This document shows, in pieces, positions 1-4,948 of a stretch of 5,232 nt of DNA; position 1 is the first letter of the stretch, and each line of letters starts with the position of its first letter. Source of the stretch: Actinomycetota bacterium (GTDB taxonomy: Bacteria > Actinomycetota > Actinomycetes > S36-B12 > UBA5976). The notes below the pieces were generated by a model. That model saw nothing but the letters and a program-made list of their open reading frames with translations, ran no database searches and was not told the origin of the DNA. A program made the position numbers and the translations under genes. The stretch is from contig WLEH01000094.1 in assembly GCA_009704345.1 (NCBI GenBank), positions 1-5,232 of the forward strand, in the 5' to 3' direction.

Positions 1-411
1 AAAATTGGTTTAGTTCAGATGCCAAAAAGAGCACTGAATAACCATAGTGTTGCTGGTGGCTTAGGTTACGCAATGGCTAAAAATTCCCAGAACAAAGACG
101 GCGCTTGGGAATTGATAAAATTCATTACCGGGCGGCAATCATTGACTCGGGAAGCAGTCAATAACATCGATTTCCCCGCTCGTCCCGATTCTCAAGGGGC
201 TTATGTTCGTGGATTTAAGAACATTGATGCCCAGGTCATTGTTGATGTAACTCGGACGGCCGTGCCATTTCCTCACAACGGTTTGCCTGCAACATTAAGG
301 CCACTCCAGGATGCAATAGCACTGGCATTTTCTGGCAGGGCACCTGTTGCTGAAACAGTTCAAAAGGGAGCTACAGAGTCACAGCGACTTATTGACGCAG
401 CAAACAGATAA
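1..411 (+). CDS. Carbohydrate ABC transporter substrate-binding protein, C-terminal part (5' end outside window)
   Basis: The reading frame is open from base 1 (KIGLVQMPKRA...) to a TAA at 409-411, so the gene starts before the window and the ATG at 19 is an internal Met. About 136 residues are visible. They resemble the C-terminal lobe of family-1 extracellular sugar-binding proteins (MalE/UgpB type): a GGLGYAMAKNSQNKDGAWELIKFITG stretch, usual where such proteins keep the helix naming a residual 'crop' of residues after the hinge, and a final amphipathic helix ending in ATESQRLIDAANR. Family knowledge says such proteins are secreted, usually lipid-anchored, and deliver a sugar or polyol to the permeases; the signal peptide lies outside the window. 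The two permease genes downstream on the same strand support the assignment. The substrate cannot be told from this fragment. Confidence 0.88.
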   Translation, partial: KIGLVQMPKRALNNHSVAGGLGYAMAKNSQNKDGAWELIKFITGRQSLTREAVNNIDFPARPDSQGAYVRGFKNIDAQVIVDVTRTAVPFPHNGLPATLRPLQDAIALAFSGRAPVAETVQKGATESQRLIDAANR

Positions 412-416
412 ATCTA

Positions 417-435
417 GGTTAGGAACAACCTAACC
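417..435 (+). other. Small perfect hairpin just after the binding-protein gene
   Basis: GGTTAGG at 417-423 is the exact reverse complement of CCTAACC at 429-435, with a 5-nt loop (AACAA). It begins 5 nt after the stop codon and ends 2 nt before a larger hairpin. In RNA the pair could protect the 3' end of the upstream message from exonucleases. As DNA it could be a palindromic protein site. The pairing is seen; either role is inferred. Confidence 0.55.
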
Positions 436-437
436 AA

Positions 438-474
438 AGCGGGGGATCAAATATCGGAATTTTGATCCCCCGCT
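438..474 (+). terminator. GC-rich stem-loop between binding-protein and permease genes (partial terminator or mRNA stabiliser)
   Basis: A perfect 14-bp stem pairs 438-451 (AGCGGGGGATCAAA) with 461-474 (TTTGATCCCCCGCT) around a 9-nt loop. The bases that follow (GTTATTCTCGG) are not a real U-tract, so full intrinsic termination is uncertain. In CUT1 sugar operons a hairpin at exactly this place commonly lets the binding protein be made in excess over the permeases, by partial termination or by 3'-end protection of the shorter mRNA. Its position fits that role; the strength is not knowable from sequence. Confidence 0.7.
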
Positions 475-515
475 GTTATTCTCGGTTCAGCTCAATTCCG
501 ATTTAGAGGGGCTTG

Positions 516-1394
516 ATGAAGAAGGCTAAAGTGGATTACTCCGCTTACTTGTTCATTGCGCCAATATTTATTGGACTGGTAGTTTTCTACGTTTACGCAT
601 TTTTACGAAATATATTTCTAAGCTTTAATGACGTCGGCGTTTTTGGTGAGCGCACTTATGTAGGCCTGCAAAACTTTCGCGACTTAATCCAAGATCCAAT
701 TTTTCGAAGAGCGACGGTAAACACTTTTTTCTATGCCGGAGTAGGTGTCCCGTTGGTCGTAATCATTTCTATCGGTCTAGCGTGGCTACTGAATCAGAAA
801 ATTAAGGGACTAGTCTTTTACCGAACTGCAGTATTCATTCCCGCTATCACTCTCCCAGCAGCTATTGGACTTTTGTGGCGATGGTTGTACAACTCCCAGT
901 ACGGATTGATTAATTATCTCCTTGGCTTGATCGGAGTTGAGCCAAAGGCTTGGTTGGGAGACACTGAACTGGTTCGATGGTCAATCCTGATTGTTTTAGT
1001 GTGGGCATCGGTAAGTTACATGGTGATTATTTTGCTAGCAGGTTTGCAGCGAATTCCAAGCATGTATGTCGAAGCAGCACAAATAGATGGCGCAAATACG
1101 AGACAGGTATTCTTTAAAATAACCCTGCCACTATTGAGTCCAACCATATTTTTTGTCACAGTGATTTCAATGATTGGCATGCTTCAGGTTTTTGATTTCA
1201 TTTTCCTCATGATTCGCAGCGAATCGGTTGCCTACCAGTACGCAATTTCATTAGTGACTTATTTCTATGAATCAGCATTTGCACTCAACTTACGGGGCTA
1301 TGGAGCTGCGATTTCGGTAGTTCTACTTGGAATCATATTTGCGATAACTGCTATTCAGTTTAGATTGCAGAAGCGTTGGGTGCATTATGACTAA
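516..1394 (+). CDS. Carbohydrate ABC transporter permease, MalF/UgpA type
   Basis: An integral-membrane subunit of a CUT1-class sugar importer, 292 residues from the ATG at 516. An in-frame TTG at 513 is also possible, but AGAGGGG at 505-511 leaves only 1 nt before it and 4 nt before the ATG, so the ATG is preferred. Hydrophobic segments are visible from about residue 11 onward (AYLFIAPIFIGLVVFYVYAF), and five more follow, as expected for a roughly 290-residue MalF/UgpA-like protein without the extra MalF periplasmic insertion. The cytoplasmic EAA loop, which docks onto the ATPase, is clear: EAA at 186-188, the conserved Gly at 192 and the closing I-x-LP at about 202-205. The gene follows the hairpins after the binding-protein gene, and its last 8 bp overlap the second permease gene. 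The substrate is unknown. Confidence 0.93.
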   Translation: MKKAKVDYSAYLFIAPIFIGLVVFYVYAFLRNIFLSFNDVGVFGERTYVGLQNFRDLIQDPIFRRATVNTFFYAGVGVPLVVIISIGLAWLLNQKIKGLVFYRTAVFIPAITLPAAIGLLWRWLYNSQYGLINYLLGLIGVEPKAWLGDTELVRWSILIVLVWASVSYMVIILLAGLQRIPSMYVEAAQIDGANTRQVFFKITLPLLSPTIFFVTVISMIGMLQVFDFIFLMIRSESVAYQYAISLVTYFYESAFALNLRGYGAAISVVLLGIIFAITAIQFRLQKRWVHYD

Positions 1395-2247
1395 TTTGAC
1401 TCTTCAGGCACCTCGTAAAGTGAAATTAGCTAATCGTCTAAAGAATTCGTGGATCCATGTCATTTTGATTATTGTTGCCATCGTTTTAGTGGGACCATTT
1501 ATCTGGATGTTTTTAACCTCTATCAAAACCTATGAAGAAACGATCACAGTTCCTATTGTTTGGTTTCCTGAACAAATTCAATGGGTCAATTACGAAATAG
1601 TTAACGACAAGTTCCCCTTCTTAAGGCTTTACTTGAATACGATTTTGGTGGTAATGGCAACTGTCGTTTCTCAACTAGCCATGTCATCTTTAGCGGCCTA
1701 TGCCTTTGCTCGATTGCGGTTTCCCGGTAAAAACATCTTGTTTTTATTCATGTTGAGTTTGTTAATGGTCCCAGGCCAGATTTTTCTGATCCCGCAGTAC
1801 CAAATCATTGTCGGACTAAATCTAACTGATACTTTGACAGCTCTGGTGTTGCCTAACATGTTTAGTGTTTTTGGAGTTTTCTTGCTCAGACAATTCTTTG
1901 CGGCAATTCCGCAAGAATTAGAAGATGCAGCTCGTATTGATGGTTGTGGAAACTTCAGAATCTATTGGCAAATAATGATGCCATTGGTGACTCCTGGATT
2001 GGTCGCAATGGGAATCTTGACCATGATTGGTGCCTGGAAAGAATTACTCTGGCCGCTCATTGTGAACCAGTCAATTGACAAAATGACATTGTCAGCCGGC
2101 TTAGCAAATTTGATTGGTGAGCACACTACTTATCATGAACAAGTTATGGCAGGAGCTGTCATATCGGTCCTACCCATGATCATCGTATTTGCTTTCTTTC
2201 AACGCAAATTTGTCGAGAGCATTGCTCAAACGGGCATAAAGGGTTAG
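1387..2247 (+). CDS. Carbohydrate ABC transporter permease, MalG/UgpE type
   Basis: The second membrane subunit of the sugar importer, 286 residues, ending in TAG at 2245-2247. The ATG at 1387 lies inside the end of the preceding permease gene (8-bp overlap). No good Shine-Dalgarno sequence precedes it (only a weak TTGGG), so translation is probably coupled to the upstream gene. The first membrane helix is at about residues 22-46 after a basic N-terminus, and the roughly six-helix pattern and length match MalG/UgpE proteins. The EAA loop is present in the variant form E179-DAA-RIDG186 with I196-x-x-P199, followed by the typical PLVTPG. It should form a heterodimer with the MalF-type partner. 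No ATPase gene follows before the convergent Sua5 gene, so the energising subunit is encoded upstream or elsewhere. Confidence 0.94.
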   Translation: MTNLTLQAPRKVKLANRLKNSWIHVILIIVAIVLVGPFIWMFLTSIKTYEETITVPIVWFPEQIQWVNYEIVNDKFPFLRLYLNTILVVMATVVSQLAMSSLAAYAFARLRFPGKNILFLFMLSLLMVPGQIFLIPQYQIIVGLNLTDTLTALVLPNMFSVFGVFLLRQFFAAIPQELEDAARIDGCGNFRIYWQIMMPLVTPGLVAMGILTMIGAWKELLWPLIVNQSIDKMTLSAGLANLIGEHTTYHEQVMAGAVISVLPMIIVFAFFQRKFVESIAQTGIKG

Positions 2248-2374
2248 TCTCAAGACTAAATTGAGTTGGTATTAAGCTGATATCAGTAAGAATCTAGTGA
2301 TCTACTAAAGACGCAGATCTTTGAAATTATTAATCAACTAAACTAGAACTAAGTTCAGTCGAATGTTTCTATAT

Positions 2375-3334
2375 TCAGTTTTCACTCGCGCGGGTGATTC
2401 GATCACGAATTGCCATAGCCAGACCGTCCCCGTTTGGCGGAACAATAGAAACCGAATCTACTTGTCGTTCGTCGGCTTGGCGAAGAGCCGAATAAAGTTG
2501 TCGGGCATACTCTTCAATCGTTCTGGGAGAAATCAGCCGAATCGCATTAGTCGGAGTCTCGATATCATCAAGAGCAATAAACCCCTCGCCAGGATTTGCA
2601 CTTTTGGAAACCAATACTTTGGCTTTTGGCGAATAATGTTGCTTGGTCGAACCGGGCACTCGAATGTTTTCCAATTTATCTGGCGCCAGCACGATCCCAG
2701 TGCTAGCCTCAATCATCTCAGATGTTATGGCACCCGGCCGCAGAATAATTGGATTCTCTTTTGTGCAGTCAATGATGGTGGATTCAATTCCAATTGCACA
2801 AGGACCACCGTCAATAATCTGGTCTTTTGCTGCCAGGAATTCCAGGAGTTCTTGGCTTACCGCATTGGCATCTGTTGGAGATACTGCACCATACCTATTG
2901 GCACTTGGTGCGGCTATTCCCATACCACCTATTTTTCTAAACTCAGCTAAAAGATTTTCAGCTAAGGGGTGGGCTGGAATTCTGATTCCAACCACATCTT
3001 GTCCACCGGTTATGAAATCCCCTGCGTTTTTTGTTCGCTGGAAAAGCAATGTCATGGGACCTGGCCAATAATCTCGAATTAGCGATATCGCATAATCAGG
3101 AATTTCTTCAGCCCAATAAGTAACGTCATCTATGCGGGCTATATGGACAATCACTGGATGATTCGCTGGCCGATTTTTTACGTTGTACATACGCTTTACT
3201 GCCACTTCATTGCTGGCATCAGCTCCCAAGCCGTATACGGTCTCAGTGGGAAAAGCAACTAAGCCACCACTTCGCAGATTAGCGGCCGCCTGCTCAAGGG
3301 CATTGATGCTGCAAACCGAAATGATCCCGCTCAT
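2375..3334 (-). CDS. L-threonylcarbamoyladenylate synthase, Sua5/YrdC/TsaC family
   Basis: A complete 319-residue cytosolic enzyme. The family makes threonylcarbamoyl-AMP from threonine, bicarbonate and ATP; TsaD then transfers the group to A37 of ANN-decoding tRNAs (t6A). The YrdC domain fills about residues 1-200: PTETVYGLG at 29-37, the K53-x-R55-P active-site motif followed by HPV, WPGPMTL at 90-96, the SAN motif at 144-146, and DGG...GIESTI at 175-187. RPG-AIT at 199-204 leads to the linker, whose PGSTKQHYSPKA at 227-238 matches the conserved linker of the longer Sua5 form (PGxxxxHYxP). The remainder is the C-terminal Sua5 domain, so this is the two-domain Sua5 type and not the short TsaC type. 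No Shine-Dalgarno sequence precedes the ATG; a -10-like TAGAAT ends 6 nt before it, suggesting a leaderless mRNA. It is convergent with the sugar operon and divergent from terC. Confidence 0.96.
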   Translation of the reverse strand: MSGIISVCSINALEQAAANLRSGGLVAFPTETVYGLGADASNEVAVKRMYNVKNRPANHPVIVHIARIDDVTYWAEEIPDYAISLIRDYWPGPMTLLFQRTKNAGDFITGGQDVVGIRIPAHPLAENLLAEFRKIGGMGIAAPSANRYGAVSPTDANAVSQELLEFLAAKDQIIDGGPCAIGIESTIIDCTKENPIILRPGAITSEMIEASTGIVLAPDKLENIRVPGSTKQHYSPKAKVLVSKSANPGEGFIALDDIETPTNAIRLISPRTIEEYARQLYSALRQADERQVDSVSIVPPNGDGLAMAIRDRITRASEN

Positions 3335-3340
3335 GACACT

Positions 3341-3346
3341 ATTCTA
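3341..3346 (-). promoter_or_regulatory. Possible -10 element of a leaderless promoter for the Sua5 gene
   Basis: On the minus strand TAGAAT (5 of 6 matches to TATAAT) occupies 3346-3341, leaving 6 nt before the ATG at 3334. Transcription would begin at or next to the A of the start codon. This agrees with the lack of any Shine-Dalgarno sequence there and with the frequent leaderless mRNAs of actinobacteria. No convincing -35 lies at 16-18 nt; a TTGGCT at 3375-3370 is 23 nt away, which is too far. Confidence 0.45.
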
Positions 3347-3412
3347 AAGCCTACCGAAATTGGCGTGGGAGCCAACTGGAGCTAATCCATACAGGATTCG
3401 GAATAAAGAAAC

Positions 3413-3427
3413 TGGTTAAATTAACCA
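3413..3427. repeat. 15-bp palindrome, possible operator
   Basis: TGGTTAA-A-TTAACCA is a perfect 7-1-7 inverted repeat about 80 bp upstream of the Sua5 start codon and about 45 bp before a + strand TATCAT. It is too AT-rich and lacks a T-run to be a terminator. Its GGTTA...TAACC halves have the same spacing as the DtxR/IdeR-type metal-regulator boxes I remember, but the outer bases differ. The symmetry is seen; any regulator is conjecture. Confidence 0.4.
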
Positions 3428-3495
3428 AACCGCAACTAGATTCGATTCTATTTTCTGATCAAATTCAATTCCTATCATTTATGGTGATTTAGATG

Positions 3496-3536
3496 CCCTA
3501 GAGGACAGCAAAGAGAGCTCCTTGAGGGTCTTTTTT
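3496..3536 (+). terminator. Intrinsic terminator with no + strand gene in front of it
   Basis: CCCT (3496-3499) pairs with AGGG (3525-3528), and after one A/G mismatch GAGGA (3501-3505) pairs with TCCTT (3519-3523, one G-U pair); GC at 3508-3509 can also pair with GC at 3517-3518 in the loop. The stem is followed at once by TCTTTTTT (3529-3536). This is the best canonical Rho-independent terminator in the window. The nearest + strand gene upstream ends at 2247, with the antisense Sua5 gene between, so it must end either read-through transcription or a short unannotated transcript. It lies about 180 bp upstream of the terC riboswitch. Confidence 0.7.
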
Positions 3537-3680
3537 CATTATGGACAAAGGTTATGAACGCTGACCGATTTGATCACCAAAGTTGTCTTATCGACATCCT
3601 AAGCGCTGCAACAGCTGGACGATGCACTTTTGGGCTGGTTTAGTGGCATTAATAAAAATGACATTAACGAGGCTTGATTA

Positions 3681-3706
3681 GTGAAAATGGTTCACGCCAC
3701 TACTAT
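3681..3706 (+). promoter_or_regulatory. Possible terC promoter -10 with an adjacent dyad
   Basis: TACTAT at 3701-3706 (TAnnnT form, 4 of 6 matches to TATAAT) would place the transcript start near 3713, just before the first riboswitch stem at 3717. The position is what a riboswitch leader needs. No good -35 is present at 16-18 nt (TTGATT at 3674-3679 is 21 nt away). GTGAA (3681-3685) and TTCAC (3691-3695) form a perfect dyad over the spacer, where a regulator could bind. All of this is positional inference. Confidence 0.33.
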
Positions 3707-3716
3707 TCGGTCATAA

Positions 3717-3800
3717 CAAGGGGAGTACCTTTCAATCGCGCCTTCGTCAATACGGAGACATCCCGGAGCGCGAGCCAGGCACCTGGTTTGGGAGACCTTG
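3717..3800 (+). promoter_or_regulatory. yybP-ykoY manganese riboswitch (leader of terC)
   Basis: The family's hallmark sequences are present in order: GGGGAGTA at 3720-3727, TCAATACG at 3747-3754, and GGGAGACCTTG at 3790-3800. The folding is also as expected. P1 pairs CAAGG (3717-3721) with CCTTG (3796-3800). A 6-bp helix pairs TCGCGC (3736-3741) with GCGCGA (3768-3773). Inside it CTTCG/CGGAG closes the TCAATA loop (3742-3757), and a further hairpin is CCAG/CTGG at 3775-3786. This RNA class senses Mn2+ through its two conserved internal loops and commonly precedes TerC, MntP and P-type ATPase genes; here a TerC gene starts 37 nt downstream. The 3' strand of P1 can alternatively bind the terC ribosome-binding site, so control is probably translational and turned on by Mn2+. 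Confidence 0.93.
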
Positions 3801-3830
3801 ATTGAGATAACCATTTTAAATTGATCAAGG
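3796..3830 (+). promoter_or_regulatory. Alternative hairpin sequestering the terC Shine-Dalgarno (switch expression platform)
   Basis: CCTTGATTGA (3796-3805) can pair along its whole length with TTGATCAAGG (3821-3830), with 8 Watson-Crick pairs and 2 G-T/U wobbles around a 15-nt loop. This hairpin uses the P1 3' strand and hides most of the AAGGAGA ribosome-binding site (3827-3833), so it cannot coexist with P1. The CAAGG of the P1 5' strand (3717-3721) and the CAAGG of the Shine-Dalgarno region (3826-3830) are identical competitors. No T-run follows, so it acts on translation and not as a terminator. Confidence 0.75.
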
Positions 3831-3833
3831 AGA
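3827..3833 (+). promoter_or_regulatory. Strong ribosome-binding site of terC
   Basis: AAGGAGA stands 4 nt before the ATG at 3838. It is among the strongest Shine-Dalgarno sequences in this window, and it fixes the start of terC. It is also the target of the competing riboswitch helix. Confidence 0.85.
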
Positions 3834-3837
3834 TGCT

Positions 3838-4854
3838 ATGGAAGTTTCTGGCTTAGTTTGGGCTGTAACAATTGGACTCATTCTGGGATTAATAGTTCTA
3901 GATTTGGTTACCGTAAGCAGTAAACCGCATGATGTTTTATTTAAAGAAGCAACTATTTGGTCAATTTTCTATATTGCCGTTGCGATCGCTTTTGGCGTCT
4001 GGGTCTTTAGTAATTATGGCACCCAGTATGGCACTGAGTATTTCACTGCTTACTTAGTTGAGAAATCTCTCTCAGTGGATAACATATTTGTCTTCGCGAT
4101 TATTTTGGCGCAATTTGCGGTGCCATCTATTTATCACCAGCGAGTGTTATTAATTGGTGTGCTACTTGCACTCATTCTGCGCGCGATCTTTATTGCTATC
4201 GGTGCCGCAGCATTAGCTGCCTTTAGCTTCACTTTTGTTATCTTTGGTGCATTATTGATTTGGACAGGAATCACACTATTTAGGCACTGGGATGAAGATC
4301 CGGATCTGAATGAAAATTTCATTGTGCGAAATGTAACTAAGCGAATTCGCTCAGTTAAGGAATATCACGGCACAAAATTGTTTATCAAAAAAGATGGGAT
4401 TAGGTACGCTACTCCAATGCTGATTGTGATGATTGCAATTGGCGCAACCGACTTACTTTTTGCGATTGATTCCATTCCAGCTACTTTTGGTGTTACTCAA
4501 GAACCGTTCTTAGTATTTGCAGTAAATGCATTTGCGCTGCTCGGACTTCGGGCACTTTACTTCTTGCTCAAGGGCTTGTTAGATAGATTGATTTATCTTT
4601 CACTTGGACTATCTATAATTCTAATCTTCATTGGCGTTAAACTAGTTCTTACATTTTTCCATGAAATTTATGAATCAGTCCCTAAAGTTCCAAGCTCAAC
4701 AAGTTTCTTAGTGATTTTAGGCATTTTGCTAGTTGCTACTATTGCGAGCATCATCAAGTCTAAGCAGGATCCAACTGCAAAGAAGCATGCTGGTCGTATC
4801 TTGTCTCGGAAAGAGGCAAAGTCAGAAAAACTGCCGCCAAAGAAAGAAAAGTAG
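3838..4854 (+). CDS. TerC/Alx family integral membrane protein, probable Mn2+ exporter
   Basis: A complete 338-residue inner-membrane protein, starting at an ATG behind AAGGAGA. About nine hydrophobic segments can be seen, near residues 5-26, 40-58, 78-96, 102-123, 125-148, 193-214, 222-244, 250-274 and 288-306, with a charged loop at 149-192 and a lysine-rich tail (307-338). The two TerC signature blocks are intact: E67-Y-F-x-x-Y-L-V-E75-K-S-L-S-V-D81-N-I-F and D205-L-L-F-A-I-D211-S-I-P-A, followed by VNAFALLGLRALYF (229-242). The membrane acidic residues D22, E75, D81, D205 and D211 are candidate metal ligands. Known relatives (E. coli Alx, Bacillus MeeF/MeeY) export Mn2+, some assisting metalation of secreted enzymes; tellurite resistance is only the historical name. 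The manganese riboswitch directly upstream supports Mn2+ efflux. The gene is probably monocistronic, ending before the 4865-4905 hairpin. Confidence 0.95.
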   Translation: MEVSGLVWAVTIGLILGLIVLDLVTVSSKPHDVLFKEATIWSIFYIAVAIAFGVWVFSNYGTQYGTEYFTAYLVEKSLSVDNIFVFAIILAQFAVPSIYHQRVLLIGVLLALILRAIFIAIGAAALAAFSFTFVIFGALLIWTGITLFRHWDEDPDLNENFIVRNVTKRIRSVKEYHGTKLFIKKDGIRYATPMLIVMIAIGATDLLFAIDSIPATFGVTQEPFLVFAVNAFALLGLRALYFLLKGLLDRLIYLSLGLSIILIFIGVKLVLTFFHEIYESVPKVPSSTSFLVILGILLVATIASIIKSKQDPTAKKHAGRILSRKEAKSEKLPPKKEK

Positions 4855-4864
4855 ACTCATTTGT

Positions 4865-4905
4865 CAGCCTGCCTTAACAGAAGTTGCTTTTGTTGGGGCA
4901 GGCTG
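4865..4905 (+). terminator. Long hairpin after terC, probable terminator
   Basis: CAGCCTGCC (4865-4873) pairs perfectly with GGCAGGCTG (4897-4905), and the stem continues inward through TTAACA (4874-4879) against TGTTGG (4891-4896) with two G-U pairs, giving about 15 bp. It starts 10 nt after the terC stop. The following bases (TACAATTAG) contain no U-tract, so it is either a U-less actinobacterial-style terminator or a 3'-end stabiliser. A bidirectional role is unlikely to matter, because both flanking genes run on the + strand. Confidence 0.68.
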
Positions 4906-4922
4906 TACAATTAGTTGAACAT

Positions 4923-4934
4923 TAAACTAGTTTA
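4923..4934. repeat. 12-bp palindrome upstream of the flavin oxidoreductase gene
   Basis: TAAACTAGTTTA is a perfect palindrome ending 14 bp before the proposed TTG start. A TTGAAC at 4915-4920 (4 of 6 matches to a -35) partly precedes it. It could be an operator over the promoter, but a short AT-rich palindrome can also arise by chance. Confidence 0.28.
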
Positions 4935-4948
4935 GGTATGGTGGTAAG

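Larger units (their letters stand above)
3335..3716. other. Non-coding spacer between the Sua5 gene and the terC riboswitch
   Basis: I find no credible protein gene, tRNA or rRNA in this stretch. It contains the probable minus-strand Sua5 promoter near 3341, a 15-bp palindrome at 3413-3427, a + strand TATCAT (-10-like, 3473-3478), an intrinsic terminator at 3496-3536, and a dyad plus -10-like element at 3681-3706. The longest ATG frame I noticed on the + strand is only 29 codons (3554-3643); it has an AAAGG just 2 nt before its ATG and no recognisable product. The 3537-3660 part shows nothing else I can name. Confidence 0.6.

Noticed and set aside
19..21. ATG at 19 as a gene start
   Set aside because: The frame is open upstream to base 1 and the sequence is the C-terminal lobe of a binding protein, so this is an internal methionine.
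513..515. TTG as the start of the MalF-type permease
   Set aside because: The ribosome-binding site would be 1 nt away; the ATG at 516 has better spacing and is the usual codon.
2363..2950. 195-codon open frame on the + strand
   Set aside because: It lies entirely antisense to the Sua5 gene, whose motifs are unmistakable. The translation is rich in N, R, S and C without any recognisable domain.
2643..3071. 142-codon open frame on the + strand
   Set aside because: It is another antisense shadow of the Sua5 gene with no family features.
3361..3420. Possible tRNA-like segment with GATTCGGAAT
   Set aside because: It has no GTTCRANNC T-arm, no acceptor-stem pairing and no anticodon arm.
3554..3643. 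29-codon ATG frame before the riboswitch
   Set aside because: The AAAGG is only 2 nt from the ATG, the length is within chance expectation and the peptide is not recognisable. It is kept only as a note in the spacer entry.
4134..4322. 62-codon minus-strand frame
   Set aside because: It is antisense within terC; its low-complexity A/K/I composition mirrors the membrane-helix codons on the other strand.
4733..4918. 61-codon + strand frame at the end of terC
   Set aside because: It is out of frame with terC, starts inside it and runs through the terminator-like hairpin. No ribosome-binding site or known domain was seen.
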